Assembly: GCA_012295275.1 (NCBI GenBank)
Contig: CM022668.1
Coordinates: 12,425,522 to 12,468,021 of the forward strand
Reading direction: 5' to 3'
Length of the DNA stretch: 42,500 nt
DNA from: Chrysomallon squamiferum
Lineage: Eukaryota > Mollusca > Gastropoda > Neomphalida > Peltospiridae
Below the pieces are notes generated by a model. It saw only the letters and a list, made by a program, of their open reading frames with translations, was not told the origin of the DNA and made no database searches. Position 1 is the first letter of the stretch. Each line of letters opens with the position of its first letter. The position numbers and the translations under genes were made by a program. Of this stretch, positions 23,158 to 35,370 are shown piece after piece.

Positions 23158-23203
23158 GCAAAGAATGACAATTGAAGAAGCCCTTGCTCATCCTTGGCTG
23201 AAT
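23158..23203 (+). CDS. Exon 17: end of the kinase domain
   Basis: A 46-nt exon reading QRMTIEEALAHPWLN, the last helix of protein kinases (R.T..EAL.HPWL). It closes the catalytic domain. Donor AAT|GTAAGT, phase 0. Confidence 0.97.
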
Positions 23204-23675
23204 GTAAGTCAAATATATCACTTTATAATTAATATATAATAATAATTAATTAATACTTGAAATATGTTTTAACTCTCTTGTTCCTAATGTAAAAAAAAAA
23301 AAAAAAAAATTTAAATTATAGACATTAGAAAACAATATTATGAATTTATTCTTCATGTACATTAGTTAAAAAACCCTATTTTTTTATATAATTTTTTATA
23401 TTTTTTTAATTAACTTCTTAGATTTTGCCTTAATGAGTTTGTTTTATTTTATTTTTATATTTATTTTTTTTTGAAGAGAATTTTAATTTGAATTTAGTAA
23501 TAATTATAACTTTATTACATTTTATAAAGTGTTCTTGTTTTCCATTTTTAAATACCTTAAAAGAATTATTTATTATTATTATCATTATTATTATTCATAT
23601 TTATTAATATTATTAAGGTTATATTACTGTTGTTATTGTTATTATTGTTATTATTATTATAATTTAATTTCATAG
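23204..23675 (+). other. Intron 17
   Basis: AT-rich, with poly-A at about 23291-23309 and TTA/TTG triplets at about 23570-23660. Acceptor TTTCATAG. Nothing else seen. Confidence 0.85.
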
Positions 23676-23708
23676 CCAAGACCAAAACCTCCAACTGATG
23701 AACTGGAT
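23676..23708 (+). CDS. Exon 18: 33-nt exon at start of the kinase tail
   Basis: Eleven codons, PRPKPPTDELD, phase 0-0, between a CATAG acceptor and a perfect GTAAGT donor. It begins the C-terminal regulatory tail. Being in frame, it could be skipped. Confidence 0.85.
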
Positions 23709-24077
23709 GTAAGTAAAATTATTTATCTTTGAAAATAATTCACATTTTATTATCCTTGCAGACAGCATTTAATTTATAGATACTTTCGAATTGTTTACTT
23801 AGCAATAACCATTAATTCATAACTATATAACATCCTTTGTCAATAAATAAATAAATAAATAAAATAATAATTATAAATAAATAATGAAATAATAATAAAA
23901 TAAAAACAATAACAGCAAAAATTGTTTATAGTAAACTAAAAAACAAGGGAAAAAAATAATAATAGTCTACACAAAAGTTTCTTAAAATGAAAGAAAATAA
24001 ATCAATGGTCTGTTTAATAAATAAATTAAAAAATTATTTTTTAGATTCTTAAAAAATTGAATTTTTACTTTTTGCAG
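23709..24077 (+). other. Intron 18
   Basis: AT-rich, TAAA run at about 23846-23862. Acceptor CTTTTTGCAG. Nothing else seen. Confidence 0.85.
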
Positions 24078-24155
24078 GGGACACTGAAACCAGTAAAAGG
24101 ACCAACACTGTTGAGAAAAGGTCACCAAGACTACAGACAGAGAAACAGACACAAA
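24078..24155 (+). CDS. Exon 19: basic part of the kinase tail
   Basis: Twenty-six codons, phase 0-0, strongly basic: GTLKPVKGP then LLRKGHQDYRQRNRHK. Its position matches the regulatory tail that occupies the active-site cleft in twitchin and titin. A basic segment here may bind calmodulin or S100, as in relatives (inference). Confidence 0.88.
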
Positions 24156-24604
24156 GTGAGTTAATCTGCATAATTAATTAACACTCATAATTAGTTTTTG
24201 TTGCGTTCATAGGTAATTATTGAAATAGGTTGTATATTGTGGGGTTTTTTTATTATTTATATTTGTAAATTATTTAATTAAATTATTTGTATATATTGAT
24301 TCTTGCAATTTTATTTTATCTTTTGTTTTGTCTTTTATTTTTGTTATTTAAATATTGTTTTGAATTTATTTTTTATATTGTTTTTATTTGTGTTATTTAA
24401 ATTAAAATTAATATATAACTATTTATGTTTGTTTAAAAATAATATTTTTTCATTATTTTAATATTAATATTTTTAAACTGTTATTTGTTTGTTTTATTAA
24501 ATTTATTTTTAATATCTACTTTTTTGTTTTAAATAATACTAATTAGTTTGAATTCATTTTATTATTTCTTTATTTTAAAATTTAATTTAAAATGTTTATT
24601 TCAG
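24156..24604 (+). other. Intron 19
   Basis: T-rich AT sequence without long repeats. Acceptor TTTATTTCAG. Nothing else seen. Confidence 0.85.
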
Positions 24605-24707
24605 GAGGATGAACTTGATATTCTTCCTATTGGTCGTCTTTCTCGTGACAGCGCCATCTTCAGGAATGAAGGAGGGGAGGGAATTCTGTCAAGAGAACTT
24701 GTTATGG
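24605..24707 (+). CDS. Exon 20: end of the kinase tail
   Basis: EDELDILPIGRLSRDSAIF and RNEGGEGILSRELVM. The LP.GR.S..S..R pattern is the one I recall after the inhibitory helix in twitchin, just before the next Ig. Phase 0 to 1, donor G|GTAAGA. Confidence 0.92.
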
Positions 24708-25808
<1,101 letters not shown>

Positions 25809-25926
25809 AATTGCCTGAACATGCCCCTGTGGTGTATGAGGAATTGTCTGATGTCACAGGTTACGAGGGGTCAAGGACAGAAATGTCGTGCAAGGTCATC
25901 GGAAAACCAACCCCAACCATTAAATG
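25809..25926 (+). CDS. Exon 21: first post-kinase Ig, first half
   Basis: ELPEHAPVVYEELSD, then strand B SRTEMSCKVIGKPTPTIKW, with the first core Cys. Ends in the Trp codon (TG|G), donor GTAAGT. This Ig sits directly behind the regulatory tail, as in titin (M1) and twitchin. Confidence 0.96.
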
Positions 25927-25959
25927 GTAAGTGAAAGTTGTTGTATGGAGTTTAGTTTT

Positions 25960-27115
25960 ATTTTGATATGTTACTAACACATAAAACATTTACAACAACA
26001 AAGGAGAAATACAGTCAGTCAGATTATAATTCAGTTATATTTTGATTTGTTACTAACACATAAAACATTTACAAAAACAAAGGAGAAATACAGTCAGTCA
26101 GATTATAATTCAGTTATATTTTGATTTGTTACTAACACCACACAGCAATAAAACATTTATAAAAACAAAGGACAAATCCAGTCAGTCAGATTATAATTTT
26201 ATCATCTTCATTAACGCTAGACTCACAAGTTCATAGTTTCAGCAGAGGAAGGAGTTGGAATTGGCAAATCATCACTTCCTTGATAGTAGCTCTGTGTTGA
26301 ATGTAGTTTTACAAACATATGATAATTAAGAATTTATAAAAACAAAGGACAAATCCAGACAGTCAGATTATAATTTTATCATCTGCATTAACTCTAGCCT
26401 CAAAAGTTCATAGTTCCAGCAGAGGATGCAGTTGGAATTGGCAAATCTTTACGTACTCAGTGTGTGGAATATAATTTTTGTTTAATGTTATTAACATATG
26501 ATAATAAAACATTTATTAAAACAAAGAACAAGTCAATCCAATTAGATTACAATTTTATTACCTTCATGAAGCAATCCTTGCAAGTTCATAGTTTCAGCAG
26601 AGGATGCATTTGGAACGGGCAAATCAACAAATTGATAATAGCTCTATGGAATATAGCTTTACTAATACACAGCGATAAAACATTTACAAAAACAAGGGAA
26701 AAATCCAGACAGTCAGATTATTATTTTATCATCTTCATTAAGGCTAGCCTCACAAATTCATAGTTTCAGCAGAGGATGCAGTTGGAACGGGCAAGTCATC
26801 ACTTACTTGAGAGTAGCTGTCTGGAATATAATTTTAGTTTAAATTGTTATTAACATTCAGTAACAAAGAATTTAATAAAACAAAGAACAAGTCCATCCAA
26901 TTAGATTATAATTGTATTACCTTCATGAAGCAATCCTTGCAAGTTCATAGTTTCAGCAGAGGATGTAGTTGGAACGGGCAAATTGATAGTAGCTGTGTGG
27001 AATATAGTTTTACTAGCACAAGATAATAAGGAATTTATTAAAACAAAGGACAAGTCCAGTCAATTAGATTATAATTTTATCATTTGCGTATAGGCTGTAT
27101 AAATTTAGAGTTTCT
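25960..27115 (+). repeat. Tandem array, unit about 160-187 bp, six copies, preceded by a shorter-period array
   Basis: The landmark TCATAGTTTCAGCAGAGGA recurs at about 26231, 26408, 26586, 26758 and 26945, with a diverged copy at about 27104. Each is preceded by ACAAAGGACAAATCCAGTCA-like sequence. At 25960-26170 the front part alone (AAACATTTAC, ACAAAGGAGAAATACAGTCA) is repeated about three times with a period of about 80 bp. Confidence 0.9.
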
Positions 27116-27450
27116 GAAGTGGATGTTGTTATTATCATGTTGTGGATGAAATCATTATTTATTTAATTTGATTATTTGTTATTTGTTTTAGATGTGGGTT
27201 TTAAAATTCTTTGATTATAGGTCAGTATTCCAGTACAAAAACTTTAAAATTATATACTGTGGTATGTATTGTCTTGTCTAAGGAAAATACAGGGGAAAGG
27301 CTTTAGCTTATTGGTTAGAATTTTAGAATTATATTTCATGTTACTCCAGGTCAGTCTTCAACATTGTCCAGGCTATGTTATTTTGCAGTTCCAACCACTG
27401 TTCCATGGCTGGCTTATTAAAGGATACAGACCAGACAATATTCATGCAAA

Positions 27451-27452
<2 letters not shown>

Positions 27453-27526
<74 letters not shown>
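27453..27526 (+). repeat. TC dinucleotide microsatellite
   Basis: About 37 CT units, followed by a TA-rich run. Confidence 0.93.
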
Positions 27527-27527
<1 letters not shown>

Positions 27528-27949
27528 GCTATATATATATACATATATCTTTATATATATTTTTTTTTTGTTTGTTGTTGTTTTTGTACCTGTCATATTT
27601 CAGGTATGTTTTTATGATTTCCATGAACAATTATTTACAGTTTTATTCCATCATGTATTTTTTTAGTTCATATTTTCCCTATCTACATACATGTACAAAT
27701 ATATATTTCATAATTTAATGTATGAATATATAATTTTGTTACCTATTTCCATGTTTTATAATAATCTAATCATATATGTTGATTTTTAACTTTTTGATTG
27801 TGGTTTCATTTGTTATAAGTTTTCAATGTAATCAACATTTTTAAGTTCTGTTTTTTAATGTTTTTTAAAAATAAAATGTAAATTTTTAGTACCTACCATG
27901 ATTTCCTCCATTTTAAATAACCCTGGTACATAACATAATTCCATGTTTG

Positions 27950-28400
27950 TGTTTTAAATACACAAGTACTTTTAATTCTGTTTTAAATACACAAATACTT
28001 CCACTTCTATGTTTTAAATACACAAATATTTTCAGTTCTGTCTTTTAAATACACAAATATTTCCACTTCTATGTTTTAAATACACAAATATTTCCACTTC
28101 TATGTTTTAAATACACAAATATTTTCAGTTCTGTCTTTTAAATACACAATTTTTGCAGTCCTGTTTGAAATACACAAATATTTCCACTTCTATGTTTTAA
28201 ATACACAAATATTTCCAGTTCTGTCTTTTAAATACACAAATATTTCCAGTTCTGTGTTTTAAATACACAAATATTTACAATTTCTGTATTTTAAATACAC
28301 AAATATTTTCAGTTCTGTGTTTTTAAATACACTAACATTTTCAGTTCTATGTTTTACATAAGCACAGTATTCACAAATTTCTGTTTTAAATGTACAAAAT
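27950..28400 (+). repeat. Minisatellite, unit about 30-33 bp
   Basis: About 14 copies of a unit reading TTTTAAATACACAAATATTT followed by CCACTTCTATG or CAGTTCTGTG. Outer copies are more diverged. Confidence 0.9.
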
Positions 28401-28639
28401 GTTTCTACTTGGTGTATTTTTTATGATGTTCTAAGCAATCAAACTGTCTGCAGGTAATAAACTAATTATCTTTCACTTTTACAACACAACTCATTTGCCA
28501 GTAAACAAATCTTTGTTTGGAGCTTTTGCTCTGAAAACATCAACAAATGTCTAAAAATATCGTTTAGAGAGGAAACTGTTTATAAACAGCTGAAAACAGA
28601 TTGCATAAACTGAATACTTTAAATACAGAAATAAGAACA

Positions 28640-29280
28640 TAGATTAACCATTCCAAATACTGTTTTGCATATTTCCTATACTGCTTTGCCCATTCCAAGC
28701 ACTCCATTGAACAATTTCCCAACGTTTGTACCAATGCTTTTTCAAAATACTTAAATATTTGTTTGAGTCAATGTTTTTCTAATTCCAACCATTGATTTAT
28801 CCTTTCCTTAAATTATATTTTTATTTCATACAATATTTTTTACCTGTTCCAACCAAAATTAAACAATTTACACAAAACATTTTATGATTTTATCCACTGA
28901 TTTAAATTTTTCATTTTATTTTTCTAATTCAATATTTTTGCTTCTTCCAAAAAACCTCTGTTTTTGCTTTTTTGTGTAAAATATTTTCTGAATTCAATCA
29001 TTAGCTTGTTCATCATTCCTGCCATTATATTTTTCATTCCATAATTTTAGCAGTTTCCAACACCTGATTTACCATTTTCTGTAACAAAAAAATGTTTTTG
29101 CCCATTCCAAACACTGTTTTTTCCCATTTCCAAACTAACTGTTTTCTTTTTATTTTTTTCATTCAATCAACATATTTGCCTATTCCAACCCCTGTTTTGT
29201 CTCTATGATGATGAATTTTTTTTTCTGTCCAAAAAATTATCAGTTCCTGCCAAAACTTTCTTCATTCCACATTTTAGCAA
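28640..29280 (+). repeat. Degenerate repeat around CCCATTCCAAxCACTG
   Basis: Variants of TTTTGCCCATTCCAAACACTG recur at about 28650, 28687, 28780, 29040, 29103 and 29170, separated by T-rich spacers. It may be an aged minisatellite. Confidence 0.5.
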
Positions 29281-29368
29281 AAATACTAACGAAATCAAAA
29301 ACAATTATTGTTATTAAAGATAGACAGTCATATTGAGAATTTTATGTCTGATGTAAACAAGATTTGTA

Positions 29369-29578
29369 TCAACCACCTTTAGTTCCAGTAGCAGCTAGTG
29401 ATGTTTTCTCAAAATAGTACCAGTCTTCAGGGAAATAGTAGTTCTTATTTCTGACATAGTCATCACTATGGCTTTGGTAGAGTGTTACAAGATTTCTCAG
29501 GAGATGAAAGACTTGGTAAACTCCCCACTGGGGTAATGTAAACAAGCAGAAAAAGGGGGAAGTTACAACAGATGTCAT
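29369..29578 (-). other. Unidentified minus-strand open frame, non-repetitive
   Basis: A 69-codon open frame on the minus strand in a non-repetitive 200-bp island. It has mixed composition, including FPEDWYYFEKTSLAATG near its end. I do not recognise it. It could be a fragment of a mobile element or chance. Confidence 0.15.
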
Positions 29579-31185
29579 AGTTTTAGAGTTGTTGTTCTTG
29601 GCTCAATAGTTAGAAAAGTGTTTTCTACACAGCTGGTCTTAGTTTCTGGAAGACGTCAGCTGGTGTTATTATTCGTGGGATGGGAATTTTTCTCATGGGT
29701 GGAAGTGGTAATTTTTTTTAAAATAGGAGAATCTGTTGTTATAGTTGATGTCTGTTGATGTCGTTTTTATTAGTAAAATTAGTTTAATAAAAAGAGGGAA
29801 AAGTTCAACAGAATAAATGTCTGTTATTATAGTTTTTAAAATAAATTTGTATTATTTTTCCAATAGTATTTAATTTATTTTATTTGTATAAATAAAAAAT
29901 ATATTTTTTTATATATATTTAAAACTTTCTATATCATTTGTTTTAGTATTATTATCATTGAATTTATTATTGTTATGATTATTATTATTATTATTATTTG
30001 GGGGAGTTTCTATATGGAGTTTCTTTTTGTTGTTGTTTTTTTCATTTCCTTTTTTACAATGAATTTTTAAATGCAGTAATAATTAATATTAAAATGATTA
30101 CATTAAGAAAATACTGAGAATTATTCAAACTACTCTACTAAATAACAATATATTTAAACCTCTTCTGTAGCTGTTCTTTCTCTAACTCTTCTTTCTCTCC
30201 CCCTACTGCATCTTTTTCCAACAGATTACCATGGCAACATTTTCTTCACCAGTTTTTGTCTTTCTTTTTTTTTTCTTTTTTTTTTCTTTTCTCACCTGCT
30301 CAATTTGGATAGAAATTCCAGCTTATTGGCAGATACCTGTAGAAACTGTTGCTATTTTTAGATCAGTGCCCACGCCCTTGTTTTGCTTTCTGTATCAGTT
30401 GGAAAAAAAAAGTGATTCCATACAGCACATGAAACATAAGTGTCTGACATTTTGCGTTTGACCTTCAGAGAGAAAGGTTGTTTGTTTACGTCACATATGA
30501 CTTTGGTGCAATGCTTGTTGGTGTGATATGTTTTGTATATCACAGGTGAAGATAAAAATGTTATATAAATAGTGAGAAATAGTTCTTAATGGATGGATAG
30601 GAAAATTAATAAGTCATAAGAAGAAATTTTCTTTTTTTTTTTTTTTTTTTGTATTATTATTTATTCTTTTTTTTTTTTTTTTTTTTATTGTTATTATTGT
30701 TTTTTTTTTTTTGTTTTAATTATTATATTATGTTTATTTATTTATTTTATTTTTTAATATGCAAAAATAAAATTAAATAATAATACCAACAATAATTAAA
30801 CTAATACAGAAAAAACTCAGAGAAAGAATGTGTGTGTGTGACTGTGGGTATCTTTGTTTGTCTGTCTGTTTGTATATATGTATGTATGCATCTAAACAAA
30901 TCATTAAAATCATCTACCACTCATAATAAAGACCACTGTCCAAACCAGCCAGCCATAACATTGTTTATAAAATAAATTCTTCACAACTCACAACAAAAAA
31001 CATCTCCAGCCCAACAACAAATTTTCTTTTTCCATTTTCTCCAGTGATAAATTCTAAACCAAAAGTTTCTCATTTATTTTTTTATTTTCTCCAACAGTCT
31101 GTTACCAGCAATCAACTGTCAGTTAAATACCTCAAGTTTATTTTAACACCTGTTTTTGTAATGTTACCTGTAAATTGTGTTTACC

Positions 31186-31219
<34 letters not shown>

Positions 31220-31592
31220 TAGCTTAATTTGAGCAGTTGTCATACGTAAAAGCTTTTCTAGTTTTTTCTTAGTGAAATAAAAAAAAAATTGTTCTTCATT
31301 ATATTATTAGTTGGGTTTTTTTCTTTCTAGGTTTTTAATTCTGTTGTTCATGTGAAACGTTATGTTGTTATTGTTCAAGGTTATGTTTTTGTTATTGGAG
31401 AAAGGATAATGAGGTTTTTTTTCTTTGACCGATTTTTTGATGGGGGAGTTGTCTGTTATTGTTTTGTTGGGGGGGTTGAGAGTTTTTCTTTGATTTCTGT
31501 TATTGTGTGGGTTTCTCTCTTTCTCCAAGAAATTTTTCTGCAATTTTTTTATGTATTCTCCTACCATTTTTATGTCTATACTTTCCTTCCTC

Positions 31593-31596
<4 letters not shown>

Positions 31597-31672
<76 letters not shown>
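31597..31672 (+). repeat. TC dinucleotide microsatellite
   Basis: About 37 TC units. A smaller TC run is at 31992-32013. Confidence 0.93.
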
Positions 31673-31674
<2 letters not shown>

Positions 31675-32165
31675 TTATTCTTCCTTTATTAATGGGGTTG
31701 TTTATTATTACTTTTTTTTATTTTTCTAGTTTTCAAAAACACATCTATATATCAATTCTTTTTTTTTTATATATAGTAAAGTTTTTTTGGTTTTTTGGGT
31801 AATGTGTTTTCATTCCATTTCTTTTCTTTCTTTTCTTCTCTCACTCCTTCATTCTTTTCTTCACCTCATCTCAAATTAAACCGAATAATAACATATTCAT
31901 TAAACGCAGAATTAACCTCTGGTGTTAACAAAAACATCTTGATAGTAGATATGCCTTGTATCTCACAGAGGTGCAATACTGAATATAACTCCACTCTCTC
32001 TCTCTCTCTCTCTCAATGATTATTTATTCCCACACATTTGTTTCACTGTCAGGTCAAACCCATCTTTCACTCCTACGCAAAACTGAGTGTGCTTACTTCG
32101 AGTCTAAATTCTCCTGTTACAACGCTAAAGGTTTTAAACTTGGCATCATTTCACTTCTTCTCTCT

Positions 32166-32198
<33 letters not shown>

Positions 32199-32623
32199 TT
32201 TAGATTTTGCGCATTTATGTTAATACCAAAAAAAAATTCCATCAGATATATTTATCACATCTTTTCTCTTGTGCTGTTACAGAAGAGCTTGTGTTTGTTC
32301 TGGTAGAAACATCCAGAATTTTTTTTCTTCGTCTTCTTCCTTTTTTATCTTTCTTTTATTTTATTTATTTTTTTTTTTTTTAATAATTATTTTTATGTCT
32401 GGCCAATTGGAAGTCTTCTGTTTAGGAGATTAATTCGGTATCAAGCAGGTGGGAGTTATCTTTTCCTGCTGCATTATGTTCTGATTACTGTTTGAAGAAT
32501 TTGTCTTTCGTGTTGAGGATACTTGGTGGTTTTTCTTTCCTTTCATTTGGAGAAAGATTCTTTTCTGTGCTGTTTAAGGAAAAACCACATCTCCTGGTTT
32601 GGCACATAGGAACGCTTTTGTTT

Positions 32624-32631
32624 TATAAATA
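32624..32631 (+). promoter_or_regulatory. Possible TATA box for an internal promoter
   Basis: TATAAATA in a 300-bp stretch (32400-32700) that is less repetitive than its surroundings, 436 bp before the ATG at 33068. TATA-like words are frequent in DNA this AT-rich, so support is weak. Confidence 0.2.
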
Positions 32632-33067
32632 ATTTCAACTCTGCTGTATTTTTATTGTTATCTTTTGTTCAGTGCAGAGCAAGAAAAAAGGATAAATATT
32701 TTTGTCTATATTGGATAAAGAAAAAAACAAAAAAATCCAGAAATATTTTAGTTGAAAATAAAAACAAGAAAAGATAAAATAGAAACCTATGCACTGGAAA
32801 AGAACAGTTTAAAACAGAATAAAATCAGCAGTTGTTACTGAATATTTCTTTTCTTGATGGTGGAAAATCTTTCGACGTGCAAATAGAAAAGGAATATATA
32901 CACTTTAAATCAGAAAACAAGTTAACAATTTAAAAATTTTTCTTCTTAAAAATAATTTATCCACAGCAGAAAGCAATAAACTTTCTGTTCTAACTTGAAT
33001 ATTTTGGATTTTTTGTTTATTTGAATTTTCGAGTCCACACAAAAAACAAAACAAAAAAAAATCCAAA

Positions 33068-33755
33068 ATGAGTCTTCTGTTCCTTTTGCCAAACCACAAG
33101 TGCCCAAGCAGAGATTGTCCATTCCACGCCTCAGAACTGGATTCCAAGAAGAAACTGTTTGAGGCTCCCAAAGAAACACTTCAGGTTTCTTCTCCGGGAT
33201 CCACTCTCGATGAAGGAGGGAAGATGATTCGGCCACCTCCGCCGAAGATGAAAATCCGGAGGTCGTGGAACGAACCGAAACCGGAAGAGATCCCAGAACC
33301 TTCTGTCGCCCAGCAACCAGTTGCCGAGGACGACGTTTCGACCGTGTTGTCGGTTGACACGGGCAACGAATCGACGACCAGCGACTGCGAGGCCGAGGCT
33401 CACCTGACGGTTGAGTCATTGCTGAGCCCTGCAGAGGAGTGGGAGGAGGTTGATGCTGATGTGTACGCTGACACGGGGAATGAGTCGATGAGCGAAGATG
33501 GACGGATGTTGAGCGACGATAACAAAGACGAAGCCGTTTATGCGACGAGCAGTTTGGAAAAGATTTCCGAGCACGAAAATGTCGAAGACAAAACCGATGT
33601 TCCTGGTGTTGTTGTTGATGAGGATGAGGGTGATGCTGCTGCAGTTGTTGTTGTTGTTGAAGCAGTGGATGAGGAGGAGATTAAGGAATGTGGTGTTGAC
33701 ATTGAGGAAATTCCTGAAGAGTTTGTGGATGAACTGAGTGATATTGGTTATCAGA
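33068..33755 (+). CDS. Acidic open exon with its own ATG; candidate alternative first exon
   Basis: A 230-codon frame with an A at -3 of the ATG and an in-frame stop upstream at 32996. It is rich in C, G and CpG like true exons here. Residues 1-30 are mixed and carry Cys and His; 50-75 are basic and Pro-rich (MIRPPPPKMKIRRSW); from 85 on strongly acidic, with DTGNES twice (97-102, 135-140) and SxxE-type possible CK2 sites. No known domain. The frame stays open to 33889 only through a GAT/ATT repeat, so I end it at CAGAG|GTCTGC, whose phase 2 matches exon 22; G|GTGATG near 33629 is another donor. Spliced as a cassette it would break the Ig, so an alternative first exon or a nested gene is more likely. 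End and use are uncertain. Confidence 0.55.
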
Positions 33756-33776
33756 GGTCTGCCACTTTTATTATTA

Positions 33777-33779
33777 TTG

Positions 33780-33823
<44 letters not shown>

Positions 33824-33833
33824 ATTATTATTG
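33777..33833 (+). repeat. GAT/ATT triplet repeat
   Basis: About 13 GAT units then ATT, flanked by near copies of GGTTATCAxAGGTCTGC at about 33747 and 33838, so the 3' end of the open exon has been partly duplicated around the repeat. Confidence 0.8.
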
Positions 33834-35197
33834 TATTGGTTATCAAAGGTCTGCTGTTTTTATTTTTTGTTACTGTTGTTGTTTTTGTTTAATTATATTG
33901 GCTATCATTATTATTATTCTTGTTCTATAGTTGCTTTGAAGAGTTCATAATTGACTTAATTTTTTTTGTCTGTCGAAGGTCAATATTTATTAAGTATAGA
34001 TAATAACATTCTAAAAAATAATAACTTGGTATGTATTATCCTGTATATGCATTAAAAAATCATACAAATTAATTGACTGGATATAGGTATCTAAATATAT
34101 CTTCATTTGCTGAGAAATATACACATTTAAATCCAAACATTTACACATATATACACATATACTATTATAAGTGTACATATATACACTGTCACTGCAATAT
34201 ACACATACACATACATAAATACACATATATGTACACATACACACACATACACACACATACACATGCAGATGCACATGCACTCATACATACACTAACACAA
34301 ACAAAACAAAAACATTTACACGCTACTAAATGTATTCTTTATTCTTCCTCTTCTTCTTCTTTTTTAAACATTTTTTCTTTATCTCTTCCTACTCTAAGTC
34401 ACTATTTTAATTATGGTTTAAAAATGACTAGCTCAGCTTACTTGAATATTTATTATTACTTTTACATATTATTATTATTATACCATGTGATGTTTAATAC
34501 TGCATGATATTTAACAACATCAACTGAATGATGAAATTTTCATATAAAGATGCTACAATATGTTTTTTATACTGATGTTAATGAGGAGTTAGACTTGATT
34601 TTGTAGCAGCAATATGATAAAAGAAATCTACTGCAATCACATTAAAAGAAAATTTTATAAGATACCAACAGCAAGCATTCTTTTACATGTAATATATCAT
34701 GAATGTCACAACACAAGCTGCAATTTTTCTTTAACTTAGTGGTGTTTAGTGTTATATATAACTAACATAGTTCCTGTTGTGTGTATGTGTGTGTGTGTCA
34801 GTGTATATGTCTGTTTATGTGTGTCATGTGTGTGTTTGTTCATATGTGTATGTATGCATAAAGTGTGTGTGTATGTGTGTGTGTGTATGTATGTATGTGT
34901 GCTTAGAAATATACTGTTTAATTTGTTACAATTTCTCTTTTTATTATTTATATGTGGTTTTGGTGGTTTTGGAAAAAATTATTCTGACATCTGATATAAC
35001 AACTTTTCAAATTCTCGCATGAATAATAACAACAACTAGAACAACAATAGTAATGATGATAATAATAACAATAGCAATAATATTAACAATAATAATAAAA
35101 ATAATTACAATGACAATTCCAATAATAATAAAAACATCATCAACATCAATAACAAATTAAAACTTAACTAATAAATATATTTGTTCTTAAATTTCAG

Positions 35198-35370
35198 GTT
35201 GAAAGACAATGAAGAAATTGTGCCAGACATCAACCACAGGGTCACATACAAAGAAGGCGTTGCCACATTGTATGTGGATGACCTTGAACTTGAGGATGCT
35301 GGGACATACACATGTAAAGCAGTTAATGAACTTGGTGAGATCGAAACATCGGCAAACCTGAAAATAGAAG
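35198..35370 (+). CDS. Exon 22: first post-kinase Ig, second half
   Basis: Completes Trp, then LKDNEEIV, YKEGVATLYVDDLELEDAG, TYTCKAVNELG (D.G.Y.C core) and LKIEG at donor G|GTAAAA. Joins exon 21 across the 9.3 kb intron with matching phase 2. Confidence 0.96.

Larger units (their letters stand above)
25927..35197 (+). other. Intron 21, 9.3 kb, with tandem arrays and an internal open exon
   Basis: The largest intron, in the middle of an Ig domain. It holds a 160-187-bp tandem array (25960-27115), TC microsatellites (27453-27526, 31597-31672), a 31-bp minisatellite (27950-28400), a degenerate ATTCCAA repeat (28640-29280), about 1.3 kb of T-rich DNA (29850-31230), the acidic open exon at 33068, and AC/TG-rich microsatellites (34130-34310, 34775-34905) before the acceptor ATTTCAG. 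Confidence 0.85.

Noticed and set aside
25960-28400. CRISPR-like repeat arrays
   Set aside because: Eukaryotic intronic context, diverged units and no constant-repeat/unique-spacer pattern; these are minisatellites.
30352-30361. Perfect MEF2-type site CTATTTTTAG
   Set aside because: Such AT-rich words are expected by chance many times in this DNA, and it is 2.7 kb from the candidate internal ATG.
32905-33419. Minus-strand frames opposite the acidic exon
   Set aside because: Shadows of the plus-strand coding sequence, which has the start context, stop and composition of a real exon.
33034-33755. Acidic exon as a cassette from an acceptor TTTTCGAG at 33033
   Set aside because: Phase would fit, but GAG is a poor acceptor and inclusion would insert more than 200 residues at the core Trp of an Ig domain. 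Not fully excluded.
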